NCBI RefSeq assembly: GCF_027172205.1
Contig: NC_070606.1
Span: forward strand, 98,900,534-98,964,533
Origin: Podarcis raffonei
Lineage: Eukaryota; Chordata; Lepidosauria; Squamata; Lacertidae
DNA: 64,000 nt
Direction of reading: 5' to 3'
Positions 41,988 through 53,275 of the stretch are shown piece after piece. Position 1 is the stretch's first letter. Each line of letters begins with the position of its first letter. A program made the position numbers and the translations under genes. The notes beneath the pieces were generated by a model. The model had not been told where the DNA came from. It saw nothing but the letters and a program-made list of their open reading frames with translations, and searched no databases.

Positions 41988-44900
41988 ATGCTAGATCCAA
42001 GGACTGCGCCAGAGGCGGAACTCTCAGAGGAATCATGTGAGCTGGAAGCTGCCGCTGTCCTCCCAGCATCCTGCCTCCGGGACATGGACAGCAGTAACTG
42101 GAAGGAGCGGATTTCCTGCCTCGAGGTGTTTGAGAAGGCCGTGGAGAAGATGGACAAGAGCCAGATGCCCTGCCAGGCACTTGTGAGACTGCTGGACAGG
42201 GAGCCCGGGTGGAACGAGACCAAGTTGCAGGTGATGCAGAAAAGGTTGCACATCGTCACCCTCATCGCCCAGAGGGGGAACTTCTCCAAGACCACTGCCC
42301 AGTTTGTTCTGGGGAAGCTGGTGGACAAAATCGGGGATGTCATCTGCAGCGGTGACACCAAGGAAGCTCTGACGGCCGTCGCGGAAGCCTGCGGGTTGCC
42401 CTGGACAGCGAGGAAGGTGGTGGAAGCGGCCTTCTTGCAAGACAGCCCCAGGACCCACTCGGAAACACTCAGCTGGCTGACTGGTGCCATCAAGGACTTT
42501 GGCTTCGACAGCTTGGAGGCCCAAGACTTTATTGGCTACATCAAAGCTGCCTTGACTGCTGCTCACCCGGACGAGAGAGCTTCTGCCTTCGGCCTCCTTG
42601 GGGTGATGTACCTGTATGTCGGAGCCCCGCTGAGGGTCTTCTTTGAGGACGAGAAGCCGGCTTTGCTTTCCCAGATTGACATGGAGTTTGAGAAGGTGAA
42701 TGGTCAGCATCCGCCCCCTCCAACACGAGGCCGCTGCAAATTCTGCAGGGACAGCGGGAGCGAGCAGAGAGGGGGCGACGCTCAGCCCTGCAAGAGAAGT
42801 GATGCTGTTGACATTAGCCAGAAGATCTCCAAGGAGCTGATGTCAAAGATGCAGGACACGAGCTGGAAGGTCCGGAAGGAAGGGCTCGAGGAGGTTTCCA
42901 GGATCCTCAGCAATGTCGGGTCCATCCAGCCCAGCCTGGGGGACCTCCCCATCGCCTTGAAGGCTTGCCTGCACGACTCCAACAAAGCCCTTGTGAAGCA
43001 GACGCTCTCTGTCCTCCAGCAGCTGGCCAAGGTAATGGGCCCAGGCATTAGCCAGCACGTCAAGACTCTGGGGATGTCCATCATCGCCATCTTGAGGGAC
43101 AGCAAAAGTGGTGTGCGGGCTGCAGCTCTCATGACTGTGGAAGCCTGGGCTGAGCAGACTGGCATGAAAGAATGGCTGGAAGTGGAGGATCTTTCTGCAG
43201 ATCCGAAGAAGGAGAGTTTCTTCCAAAGGCAGGGGCTCCTGGGTTGGCTGGTGGAGAAGCTTCCGTCCTCCAGCTCCGCCACCAATGACCTGCTCCGTTG
43301 CGTGCCCCACCTCTACTCTGCCCTGGAGGACAACCACGAGGACATGCACAAGGCAGCATACGAGGCTGTGCCATTCTTCGCCCTCCAGCTTGGCTTTGAG
43401 AGGATGGCCGAAGCTGCCAACAAGCTGAAGCCGGCTTCCAAAGACCAGGTCCTCTCTCTGCTGGAGCAAACCCAAGCTGGTCATCCAGCAAAGCCCACCC
43501 GGCCTTTCCCCAAATCCCTTTCGAAGCTACCACGGGGCAAGTCTTGGCCCAAATCCATCTTGGCTTCTCCCCAGCAGTGCAAGCCAGTCTCCTCCTCAAC
43601 AGAGAACTTAGGAGCCAGCGATGGGGGCATGAATGTCAAGAAAGCCAAGTCAGAAGCTGCCGTCCCCAAACCAAAGAAGCCACCAAATGTGAAGGCACAG
43701 GTGAAGCTCAGCATGAAGGAAGACATCAGTAAGCTGGGCCCCATCTTCATCATTGTCCCCAAAGCAAAAGAGCAGAGGGCAAAGGACGAGAAGGCCCTGA
43801 AGGTGCTAAGGTGGAATTTTAGCAGCCCCAACAGCAAATATGTGGAGCAACTCAAGGCCCAGATGTGCACCTGCTTCTCCACCTGGCTGCAGGAGGAGCT
43901 CTTTCACTCCAATTTCCAGCATCACATCAAGGCGCTGACCGTGATGACCAAGCACTTGGAGAGTGAGAAGGATGGGGTCATCAGCTGCCTGGACCTCATC
44001 CTGAAATGGCTCAGCCTGCGGCTGTTTGACACCAACACATGGGTGCTGATGAAGACCTTGGAATACTTAAAGAAACTCGTCAGTCTCCTGATTGAGGAGA
44101 GGTACCAGCTGATGGAGAACGAGGCTGCTTCCTTCCTGCCCTACCTCCTTCTGAAGTTGGGAGGGACAAAGGAGTCCATCCTCAAAGAGGTGAGGGCGAT
44201 CGTGAAGCAGACCACCCTGATCTACCCGGCCGCCAAGACTTTCTGCTTCCTCCTGGAGGGAGCCCAGGCTAAGAATGCTAACCAGAGGGTGGGGTGCTTG
44301 AAAGAGCTTGGTTGGCTGCTCAAGACGTATGGTCCAGAAGTGTGTCAGCCAAACCCAAGTAAAACCCTGAAGACCCTGATCACCTTGACGGGAGACTCAA
44401 ACAATGCTGTCCATTGCGCGGCCTTGAAAGTCATCGCCATTGCCCGGGACGTCTATGGAGTTGAGACCTTCAAGGCCATTGGGAACATCTCTGACAAGCA
44501 CATGAATTTGCTGGAAGGGAGCATGAAAGATGCAGCTGCCAAGCAAGTCAAGGAAGAAACAGTGGACACCCAGGTCTTCAACCTGAGTCTTAGGCTGGGG
44601 TCCTTAGAAGGGTACAAACAAAGCCACGGAACTGGTGGCAGCCACACAGGGGGAGAACATCTGGCTTCCCATGCAGACCAAGCTGGGGGGCAGAATGTCA
44701 GTGATGGCATGGCCTCCTGCAGAAGTCCAAAAGCAGTTGATGTTGTCCCCTACCGGACTGAGAACCCCAACATCAACATGATCATCTGCCGCGTAGCCAG
44801 CGGCAGCACCAGCACCAGTATTGAGGCGCTTTTGCAGATCCAGGAGATTTTAAAGCAGGAGGACCAAGCAGAAACCTTGTCTGGCCATATCAACCCATTC

Positions 44901-45848
44901 CTGATCGCAACGCTCCGGCAGCTGAAGTTCATCCACCAGCTCCACGTGATGGCGGAGGAGGAGATGAGGACTCAGAAAGTCATGGAGCTTTACAGCTGCA
45001 TCATCTCCAACATGGTCTCCCTCTTCCAGGTGGAGAGCCTCGCCCAGGAAGCCTCTGCTGGGGTGCTGAAGGACCTCCTGAGCAGCCTCATTGCTTTGCT
45101 GCTGGATTCTCCGGTTGAAGAGGTCCAGGAAGAGCAGGGCACCGCCCAGTCTATCAGCCACTTGATAAGCAAGGTGCTGGAGAAATCAGACCACAACAGG
45201 CTTCTCAGCTCTCTCCTGCTGCTGCTCCATGAAGGCTTGAATGCCCCCACTGACCTGGTGGCCTTTTCTGAGATGGTTGCCAAGTGCTTGTGGAAAGCCA
45301 TCAAGTTCCTGCCACAAACCATCGGCAGCATCAATCTTGACCAGCTTCTGCTGGACATCCACGTCTTCATGAAGGCCACGCCCAAGGAGAAGCTGAAGCA
45401 GTACTCGAGCAACTACCCATTCCGAGCCCTGAAGTCTCTTCTGAACACTCTTTGCAAGCTGAAGGGGGCAGAGATCATGGGTCACCTGACGCTGATCAAG
45501 AACAGAGATGAGTCTGAGTTGGAGGACCACCTGTGGAAGGTCGTGGAGCACTTGTCAGAGCAGGCTGCTGTCCATCAGGACAAGGGCTCTCCTCACCCAG
45601 ATGAGCAAAAAGCAAATGAGACTCTGGCAGCTATTTTCAAGAAGATCAACTGCAAGGAGACAGCCAGGGCGGGCCTTGAGGAACTGTATGAATACAAGGG
45701 GGAAAACCCACAGGCAGACTTGGAGCCTTTCTTGAGAAACAGCTCGCTCCTTTTCCGGAGCTATGTCAAGCACGGTTTGGCAGTTATAGGGACAGAGAGA
45801 CAAAGCAAACAGAAGAGCTCTTCTCCTGCAGAAAGTGGCTTAGAGTGA
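41988..45848 (+). CDS. CKAP5-like (XMAP215/ch-TOG family) intronless gene, TOG3 to C-terminal region
   Basis: One uninterrupted frame of 1286 codons. Human CKAP5 is about 2030 residues with five TOG arrays and many introns; this protein starts in the linker before TOG3 ('ELSEESCELEAAAVLPASC'). TOG3-like about 34-240 ('DSSNWKERI', 'MYLYVGAPLRVFFEDEKPALLSQ' region), TOG4-like about 272-500 ('SWKVRKEGLEEV', 'WAEQTGMKEWLE'), basic linker, TOG5-like about 585-830 ('GPIFIIVPKAKEQR', 'LKVLRWNF'), then the helical C-terminal domain about 926-1200 ('VASGSTSTSIEALLQIQEIL', 'LLDIHVFMKATPKEKLKQ') that in CKAP5 contacts TACC3. It lacks TOG1-2 and the last 100 or so residues. The start is the first ATG after an in-frame stop (41979), with A at -3. 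No intron plus a nearby AATAAA mark it as a retrocopy. It appears much more diverged from CKAP5 than CKAP5 is between vertebrates, yet it has no stop or frameshift, which argues for selection. Likely role: a tubulin-binding microtubule or spindle regulator, perhaps germline. Confidence 0.88.
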   Translation: MLDPRTAPEAELSEESCELEAAAVLPASCLRDMDSSNWKERISCLEVFEKAVEKMDKSQMPCQALVRLLDREPGWNETKLQVMQKRLHIVTLIAQRGNFSKTTAQFVLGKLVDKIGDVICSGDTKEALTAVAEACGLPWTARKVVEAAFLQDSPRTHSETLSWLTGAIKDFGFDSLEAQDFIGYIKAALTAAHPDERASAFGLLGVMYLYVGAPLRVFFEDEKPALLSQIDMEFEKVNGQHPPPPTRGRCKFCRDSGSEQRGGDAQPCKRSDAVDISQKISKELMSKMQDTSWKVRKEGLEEVSRILSNVGSIQPSLGDLPIALKACLHDSNKALVKQTLSVLQQLAKVMGPGISQHVKTLGMSIIAILRDSKSGVRAAALMTVEAWAEQTGMKEWLEVEDLSADPKKESFFQRQGLLGWLVEKLPSSSSATNDLLRCVPHLYSALEDNHEDMHKAAYEAVPFFALQLGFERMAEAANKLKPASKDQVLSLLEQTQAGHPAKPTRPFPKSLSKLPRGKSWPKSILASPQQCKPVSSSTENLGASDGGMNVKKAKSEAAVPKPKKPPNVKAQVKLSMKEDISKLGPIFIIVPKAKEQRAKDEKALKVLRWNFSSPNSKYVEQLKAQMCTCFSTWLQEELFHSNFQHHIKALTVMTKHLESEKDGVISCLDLILKWLSLRLFDTNTWVLMKTLEYLKKLVSLLIEERYQLMENEAASFLPYLLLKLGGTKESILKEVRAIVKQTTLIYPAAKTFCFLLEGAQAKNANQRVGCLKELGWLLKTYGPEVCQPNPSKTLKTLITLTGDSNNAVHCAALKVIAIARDVYGVETFKAIGNISDKHMNLLEGSMKDAAAKQVKEETVDTQVFNLSLRLGSLEGYKQSHGTGGSHTGGEHLASHADQAGGQNVSDGMASCRSPKAVDVVPYRTENPNINMIICRVASGSTSTSIEALLQIQEILKQEDQAETLSGHINPFLIATLRQLKFIHQLHVMAEEEMRTQKVMELYSCIISNMVSLFQVESLAQEASAGVLKDLLSSLIALLLDSPVEEVQEEQGTAQSISHLISKVLEKSDHNRLLSSLLLLLHEGLNAPTDLVAFSEMVAKCLWKAIKFLPQTIGSINLDQLLLDIHVFMKATPKEKLKQYSSNYPFRALKSLLNTLCKLKGAEIMGHLTLIKNRDESELEDHLWKVVEHLSEQAAVHQDKGSPHPDEQKANETLAAIFKKINCKETARAGLEELYEYKGENPQADLEPFLRNSSLLFRSYVKHGLAVIGTERQSKQKSSSPAESGLE

Positions 45849-46001
45849 TGCTAACAGTACTGACCCCCGTTGCCTAAGAAAAGAGAAAGAAACCTCAAGT
45901 ATGAAGTCCCAGGAGCAGAGGGTCAATGACTTGGCCAGGCATGCTCTCCACTGGCCCTCCCTCTCCAGTCAGCAGATCATTCTCAAGGTGAAAAACTAAA
46001 C

Positions 46002-46007
46002 AATAAA
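46002..46007 (+). terminator. Poly(A) signal of the CKAP5-like retrogene
   Basis: AATAAA lies 154 bases past the stop codon, before the first downstream repeat (about 46085). No poly(A) remnant of the original retrocopy is seen, as expected if the insertion is old. Confidence 0.65.
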
Positions 46008-46084
46008 ATCAACTGCCTACCTAACACACCAGAAGTGCCATCATTGAAATCATGCTTGGGTCACTGGGGCTGGATTGAAGGGCT

Positions 46085-46150
46085 CTCTCTCATAACACTA
46101 GAATTCCTGAATATCTACTGAAGCTGAATGCTGGAAGATTCAGGACAGGT
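46085..46150 (+). mobile_element. CR1-like LINE fragment
   Basis: 'ctctctctcataacactagaattcctgaatatctactgaagctgaatgctggaagattcaggaca' matches the CR1-like family piece at 6395 and 34620. Confidence 0.6.
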
Positions 46151-46151
46151 A

Positions 46152-46209
46152 ATGTGGGAATGTTCAGGGTGGGAGGAGAGGATATATCGTCTATCAATAT
46201 CCTCCCTAG
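46152..46209 (+). mobile_element. Fragment of the TGTGGGA solo-LTR family
   Basis: 'tgtgggaatgttcagggtgggaggagaggatatatcgtctatcaatatcctccc' is the 5' end of the LTR family found at 17087. Broken LTR fossil. Confidence 0.7.
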
Positions 46210-46434
46210 TTTACAAACTATTCTGTTTACAAACTCTGCAAAACTGGAAGCAGTGTCCCGGTTTGCGAACTTTATCTCGGTCTAAGAACAGAAGCCGAAT
46301 GGTGGAAGGGCACTGGTGGAAGGGCACTGGCGGTGGGAGGCCTCATTAGGGAAAGCGCGTCTCAGTTTACGAACGGTTTCGGTTTAAGGACTGACTTCCG
46401 GAATGGATTAAGTTCGTAAACCGAGGTACCACTG
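46210..46434. mobile_element. TA-flanked MITE, left end lost
   Basis: The right end 'aagttcgtaaaccgaggtaccactg' plus TA (46435-46436) matches the CAGTGGTACCTCGG family. No intact left end is found; it abuts the LTR fragment. The CKAP5-like fragment starts at the next base. Confidence 0.7.
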
Positions 46435-46436
46435 TA

Positions 46437-46890
<454 letters not shown>

Positions 46891-48170
46891 TCAGCCACAA
46901 GTCTTCAGTACTTGAACCCCAAAAGTAACATTCTCTTGGGACACACTGGATACTGAATTTGGCTTTTAAAACTTTCTTGCCTGCCTTATTTCCACAAAAC
47001 CCCTTTCTCCTGTTCCATAAAACATACCTTTTGCCACTTGACCCTTCTGGCTTTGCAAACACACCTGAGGCATGGAAACTCTCTGAGATGTCAATAGGCC
47101 AGGTGGTTAGAGATGCAGCCTGTTCCCTATCATGTTATACAGGGAATCAAAACTCTCTGGAGAATTTCAAAACCCTCTGCCGCTTGTCAGATGCAAAATG
47201 GCTCATGCATTAAGGTTGCTATGGACACCCACAGAACAATGATCTATTACAAGGATCATAACTTCCCCACCAGCCTCCTAGGAGAGTTGAAAAAGCTTTA
47301 TAGAATTTTGCTCTTCTGCTCGAAGCATAGAATTTGTCTTCAAACACGCCTACTTTTGCTAGTGTCCTCAAGGCGACTGAAACACTTAGTTCAGCTTACA
47401 AAATTCTTCACGAAGTGGAGAGGGTGAAAAGTTCTTTTCTTCCCCTGGTCATATGAGACCTTGGGTCATCTAATGGAACTGATTGGCTGCAGACTTAGAA
47501 CGCTTTATTTAAACAAATTGGTTTCAGTGGGCTTACTCTTGAGTATGGCAAACGCTTAGTATCATCCTAAATATTTCTGTATTTTTGTTTCTTACACAGT
47601 GCTTTTTGCCAGAACATGGCTTCAAGGAAGTTTGCATCAAAACAAAGCAAATCAATAGAAATTGCAGGAGGGAGGAGATTATGCTACAATTTTAAACCAG
47701 CAATAACCATCTTAGCAATCTTTCTAAAACACAGAAAGACTTAATGCTCAAAAATGGTAAAATTAAACGAAACATGGCGTCCAAACATGGAATTTTGGAG
47801 ATTTAAATCTTTAAATATTTGCATTGCTTGTCCAGATCTCCAAAAAAAGGGTAATGGGTGATTTTATACATTTCTTGTAACTTAGGAGATACTCAGTACC
47901 TTTGGACCATCACGATTCATACCATTTTATTATTTATTTTAATACTCAACATTCCCTTCCCACTCCCAATTTCTTTTTAATTCTTATGTCTTCCTGCTGT
48001 ATTTCCAAATGTGCATCATATAACTTCAACTGTGATCCCTTCTGACATATGATTCAGTAACAGCTTCCATGTTCCCCCCCTAAACCTATTGCCCATAGAT
48101 TTCTTGCAGCACATGATCAGATTATTTCGATCTACGTTAGTAGAACACTCTCTGGTTTGGTTGGGGATAA
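46891..48170. other. No gene; no repeat recognised
   Basis: AT-rich sequence with only short chance frames. 47590-47900 contains A/T-rich stretches such as 'aaaacacagaaagacttaatgc'. Nothing assignable. Confidence 0.45.
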
Positions 48171-48189
48171 GTAATAATAATAATAATAA

Positions 48190-48662
48190 TAATCACTTTG
48201 CCAGCAAAGGTCCATATAGTTCAAGCTCTGGTTTTCCCAGTAGTGATGTATGGAAGTGAGGGCTGGACCATAAAGAAGGCTGATCGTCGAAGAATGGATG
48301 CTGTTGAATTCTGGTGCTGGAGGAGACTCTTGAGAGTCCCATGGACTGCAAGAAGATCCAATCGATCCATTCTGAAGGAAATCAGCCCTGAGTGCTCACT
48401 GGAAGGACAGATCCTGAAGCTGAGGCTCCAAGACTTTGGCCACCTCATGAGAAGAGAAGACTCCCTGGAAAAGACCCTGATGTTGGGAAAGATGGAGGGC
48501 ACAAGGAGAAGGGGACAACAGAGGATGAGATGGTGGGACAGTGTTCTCGAAGCGACCAACTTGAGTTTGACCAAACTGTGGGAGGCAGTGGAAGACAGGA
48601 GGGCCTGGCGTGCTCTGGTCCAGGGGGTCACGAAGAGGCGGACACGACTAAACAACAACAAC
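48190..48662 (+). mobile_element. Bov-B (RTE) LINE 3' end
   Basis: The forward translation 'MPAKVHIVQALVFPVVMYGSEGW' through 'QGVTKRRTRLNN' and the terminus 'cgactaaacaacaacaacaa'. It is preceded by an (ATA)n run at 48171-48193. 5'-truncated. Confidence 0.92.
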
Positions 48663-48779
48663 AATTTTTAAAAAAGGAGAACAGATAAGTGAGGGAAGAG
48701 TGTGGAGCGGCCTGTAAGGAAGCCTAACAAAGTTCTGATTTCCCCCATGGTGACTACGTTGATTCTTTTTTTTTGAAAT

Positions 48780-49130
48780 AGGTAAAGGTAAAGGGACCCC
48801 TGACCATTAGGTCCAGTTGTGACCAACTCTGGGGTTGCAGCGCTCATCTCGCTTTACTGGCCGAGGGAGCTGGCATGCAGCTTCCGGGTCATGTGGCCAG
48901 CATGACTAAGCCGCTTCTGGCGAACCAGAGCAGCGAACGGAAACGCCGTTTACCTTCCCACCAGAGTGGTACCTATTTATCTACTTGCACTTTGACGTGC
49001 TTTTGAACTGCTAGGTTGGCAGGAGCAGGGACTGAGCAACGGGAGCTCCCCCTGTTGCAGGGATTCGAACTGCCGACCTTCTGATCAGCAAGTCCTAAGC
49101 TCTGTGGTTTAACCCACAGCTCCACCCGCA
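48780..49130 (-). mobile_element. Sauria-type SINE, subfamily B
   Basis: Tail 'ggtaaaggtaaagggacccctgaccattagg', body and tRNA head ending near 'aacccacagctccacccgc'. Confidence 0.85.
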
Positions 49131-49163
49131 TATGAACCATCAAATTCTTTAAAAGTAAAAAAT

Positions 49164-49334
49164 ACCGTATTTTTCGCTTTATAACACGCACCCGACCATA
49201 ACACGCACGTAGTTTTTAGAGGAGGAAAATCCGTAGGCATGCCACCCGTAGGCATTCCCTCTATAACACGCACAGACATTTCCCCTTACTTTTTAGGAAG
49301 AAAAAAGTGAGTGTTATGGTGCAAAAAATACGGT
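49164..49334. mobile_element. MITE with ACCGTATTTTTCGC ends
   Basis: The left end 'accgtatttttcgctttataacacgcac' and the right end 'gttatggtgcaaaaaatacggt' are inverted repeats, flanked by T and A. 171 bases, non-coding. Superfamily not assigned. Confidence 0.75.
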
Positions 49335-49900
49335 AAATCTCTCTCTTTGCTTGTGCCACTGCTTTGCTGGTGCTCTATGAAAGTGCTTAGCCTGCCTGTT
49401 GGATAACACAGGGCTGCCACAGATTGTCAGTTGCTGAGAATCAGGTCCTGGGCATCTGTGAAAACAGTATCAGGCGAGCCCTTGGCTTGAACCGCCGACA
49501 TCAGGAAAGTGCACAGGGTGCCCACGTTCGTTACCAAGTTTCCTGCCCGCCGCATCTTCTTAGGTCAATCTCCGTTTTGATTGGCCCCTCTAATGAGCAA
49601 GAGAGAAGGTTCCAGGAAGCAACAGACGAGGAAGAAGGAAGGAGCAAGCCTGGTGAAAGATCAAGGTAAAATAAACACAAGCAGGGCAAACAAACCCATC
49701 ATCATAATAAAAAATAATCAAAAAGCCTGCCATTAAAGAGAGACATGCTAATTAAAAATATAATAACCCCGATCGTCGCACCGGAGGCTTATTTAAATTT
49801 GTGCAAGTGCAGGATTTCATTTTCTCTGCTCAAATTAGCAGCAAAAGGCAGAACTGTCTGAGCTGTCCATGATGCACTCTGGGTTCACCCTGTAGCATAA

Positions 49901-49945
<45 letters not shown>

Positions 49946-50236
49946 TTACTTGTTCTTCTCTACCTTTTTCTGATGGGACTCAAGGTTGCTTACAGATAAA
50001 AATAATAACCACGAAAACATAGAAAAACAGAGCAATCATTAAAAAGCAGTTAAACATCAATAAGGAAAACTATATACATATATAATATTTATTAAAACCA
50101 TACAAATAATTGCAATTAAAGCAGCATGGCAATGCCCCTTTCATTAAAACAGCCAGTTCCCCAAAGCCAGTTGGAATAACAATGTCTTCACCTGCTGGCA
50201 GGACAGCATATTTGGTTTCACAATTACCCTCTGTTG

Positions 50237-50280
<44 letters not shown>

Positions 50281-50430
50281 CAATAATAATAATAATTCCC
50301 GTTAGGCAGAAGCAGAAGGAAAGGGGAGGAGAAGTCCCTATTCCAAAAGACCTCCTTCCTTGCACTAATAGCATCCATGATAAAAAGGGTCCATAAATAT
50401 TGGGAAGCAAATAAATTAAAATAGGTACGT
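49335..50430. other. No gene; microsatellites and possible conserved non-coding DNA
   Basis: (ATA)n/(AAT)n runs lie at 49898-49945 and 50238-50297. 49725-49890 is complex with paired 'gctaattaaaa', 'ctcaaattagcagc' homeobox-type cores and could be a conserved element (inference). Confidence 0.4.
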
Positions 50431-50431
50431 A

Positions 50432-50600
50432 GAGAGCTGCGTAATACAGAACCAGACCGTTGGTCCACATCAGGCTCAGTATTCCAGGGTTTCAGGCAGG
50501 GACACCTCTCACCCCTACCCAAAGTTGTTCCCAGGAATCGAACCCAAGACCTTCCGCACGATACTGTGCGACTGAACCGGTTGCGCTTCCTGAAGCCTGC
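50432..50600 (-). mobile_element. tRNA-derived SINE fragment
   Basis: 'gagctgcgtaatacagaaccagaccgttggtccac ... tcccaggaatcgaacccaagaccttc' is the reverse strand of the tRNA-derived SINE body and B box. Confidence 0.65.
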
Positions 50601-51346
50601 CTTTGCCCTGAGGTTAGCACTCCCTGCCTTTGTCTTCACAGACGCTGCCTTCATAAGACCAGGCCAGTCTCTCGGACTAGAAGTTGCAGGGGGGGTTGGA
50701 CTAGATGACCCTAGGTGTCCCTTCCAGATCTACAAGTCTATGCAGGGACGTCGACTTGAATAAAATATTGGGGGGGGCAGGTATACCTTGCCCTGCATAA
50801 TCAATCAGATGATGTTGCATATACACAGTGATGGATTTACGTATAAGCTAAACAAGCTATAGCTTAGGGCCCCACTCTCTTGGGAACCCCAAAAAATTTA
50901 AAGGGAAAAAACCTGGATGTACATTTCCAAAATATAAGATAAAAACAAATAAAATAAAACCTACATGCAGCAACAGTGTTTTGTGTTGTGTGGGCTCCTA
51001 TGATGTCAGTCATGAGCCCCGCCTGCTAGCCTGCTCCCTCAAATATCACCGGTTTCCTCCTTTCTATATATAGGGTGCCTACATTCTGCTATTTATAATT
51101 ATTAGTAGTTTGCCTCATATATTTACACCTTTTATTATTTCATGTTATAGCAAGTTTCTAGAGACTAGATGATGAGTCTTTGTAAATTGTGTTTCTAAAG
51201 GAACTTTTGCTATTGCCAAATGCCAATGTGTTTGCATTATTAAGTTTGTTATGAATAATTTTTTTTTTATGTTAGAGCTTAATAATTATTTCACTGTTAA
51301 TATACTTCTTAACTGTATTTCACTATTAATATATTTCTTCTTAATT

Positions 51347-53239
51347 GCATTTAATTTTTTTTGGTAAAACTTTATTGTTTTAAAATAGATACATTTATGC
51401 CAGGAAAGCAAACCAACCAACCAACCAACCAACCAACCAACCAACCAACGAACAAACAAACAAACAAACAAACAAACAAACATACAGTCAAATAAACAAA
51501 CTATAAATTGACAAACAGACAGTAGCAATATATGAAACAAAACAATTCTTATAACTAACATCCTTTGTACTCCCAATTATGTGAACGATTGTAAAACTTG
51601 TAAAACAAGAAATTAAAAATGACTTCCAATTAGTCTCACTGTACTTTATCTGTTGATTATTTTATACCGCACAGTTATATATTTCTTATATAGTTTCTGT
51701 TAACTTCCCTAGAAACTTATATTTATACAATGCAAGGTTCAGTCTAATTCTGCCAAGAAGTTTCCTTTTATATTGTAATTTTTAAAGTATTCTTTAAAAA
51801 TTCTCCAATCCTTATAGACTATTTGTTTTGTTTGGCCTCTTATCCTTCTTGTCGTCTTTGCTAGCTGCAGGTATTCCACCATTAGGATTTGTCAATCCGC
51901 CATGTTAGGTATTGCTGTATTTTTCCAATTTCTTTCTACAGTGGTGCCTCGCAAGATGAATGCCTCGCAAGACGAAAAACTCGCTAGACGAAAGGGTTTT
52001 CCGTTTTTCGAGCTGCTTCGCAAGACGAATTTCCCTATGGGCTTGCTTCGCAAGACGAAAAAAATTCTGGGTTTGAATTTCTGTGTGGTGGGTGGCTGGG
52101 GGAACAGTTGGGGAGGGGTTTGCAAGAATCTGGAAGCTTGTGTGGTTTTTTTCTGCATTTCTATGATTTTCTGTGACCATTGGGCCACTCTGCTGTTTTT
52201 TTTAAAAAATTCTGGATTTGAATTTCTGTGTGGTGGGTGGCTAGGGGAACAGTTGGGGAGGGGTTTGCAAGGATCTGGAAGCTTGTGTGGTTTTTTTCTG
52301 CATTTTTATGATTTTCTGTGACCATTGGGCCACTCTGCTGTTTTTTTAAAAAATTTCTGGGTTTGAATTTTGAAATGCTCTTTACAGTATGTGTGACTTA
52401 ATAAACTCTTGTTGTACCAAATTTGGCTTTGTTTGGACTTTTTTTGACCATAGGAACGCATTAATTGATTTTCAATGCATTCCTATGGGAAACCGTGCTT
52501 CGCAAGACGAAAAATTCGCTAGACGAAAAAACTTGCGGAACGAATTAATTTCGTCTTGCGAGGCACCACTGTACTAAGATTCTGGCCACTGTTATCCCAT
52601 ACATAAACAATGTTCTTTTCGGTTTCCCTATTTCTTTTGGCAATATACTTAACAGAAATATTTATGGCCTTTTTAAAATATAAATTTGAATTTTTTAAAA
52701 GTTCTTCATATACATTATTCCAAAATACGCAGATGTCTGTACACTTCCACCACATATGCAAGTAAGACCCAATTTCTCTATATATCTCCAGCATATAGGT
52801 GATCTGTTCTTATACATTTTAGCAAGTGTTTCTGGAGTTTGGTGCCATCTGTACATCATTTTCATTATATTCTCCCTTAGATTATAACAGGCCGTAAATT
52901 TTATATCTTCCCCCCATAATTTTTCCCATTGTTCCATGTAAATATTATAACCCAGGTCTTGCACCCATCTCACCATTACTGCTATCACTTGTTCTTCCTT
53001 TACCTCCCATTCTAATAGTACATCATATATCTGTGAGATGTATCTTCCTTTACTTTGTATCAATTCTTTTTCAGATTTTGATGTTTCTTTTGTAAGACCT
53101 TTTTTTTATCCATGATTAATCTTTGATGTATTTGAAAATATTGCAGCCAATCCGTCAGATACCCTTTAATTATTTCATATTTTTTCAACGTGAGCTCATC
53201 CTGTTGTCCTTCTAATAATAAACAACCCCTAAAACAGCA
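51347..53239 (-). mobile_element. L1 LINE 3' part inside the hAT-like element
   Basis: Flanked by the 14-bp target duplication ATTTCTTCTTAATT (51333-51346 and 53240-53253). The reverse strand carries the L1 ORF2 end ('YLHMWWKCTDICVFWNNVYEELL', 'YNIYMEQWEKLWGEDIKFTACYNLRENIMKM') and an A-rich 3' end (T-run at 51353). It contains a MITE and an (AACC)n/(AAAC)n run at 51408-51480. 5'-truncated, dead. Confidence 0.87.
51939..52571. mobile_element. TA-flanked MITE with internal tandem repeats
   Basis: Ends CAGTGGTGCCTCGCAAGATG and 'cgtcttgcgaggcaccactg' with TA on both sides. The interior holds a 135-base unit ('tctgggtttgaatttctgtgtggtgggtggc...') twice (about 52065-52200 and 52205-52340) plus a partial third. 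Same end family as 20706-20992. Confidence 0.85.
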
Positions 53240-53275
53240 ATTTCTTCTTAATTATATTTCACTATTAATATACTT

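Noticed and set aside
48198-48671. Many 100-165 codon frames containing 'VVMYGSESWTIKKAD' as genes
   Set aside because: All are 5'-truncated Bov-B ORF2 ends, and their opposite-strand shadows are by-products.
49424-49669. 81-codon open frame at 49.4 kb as a gene
   Set aside because: No recognised motif, no clear splice context or homologue, and the length is compatible with chance.
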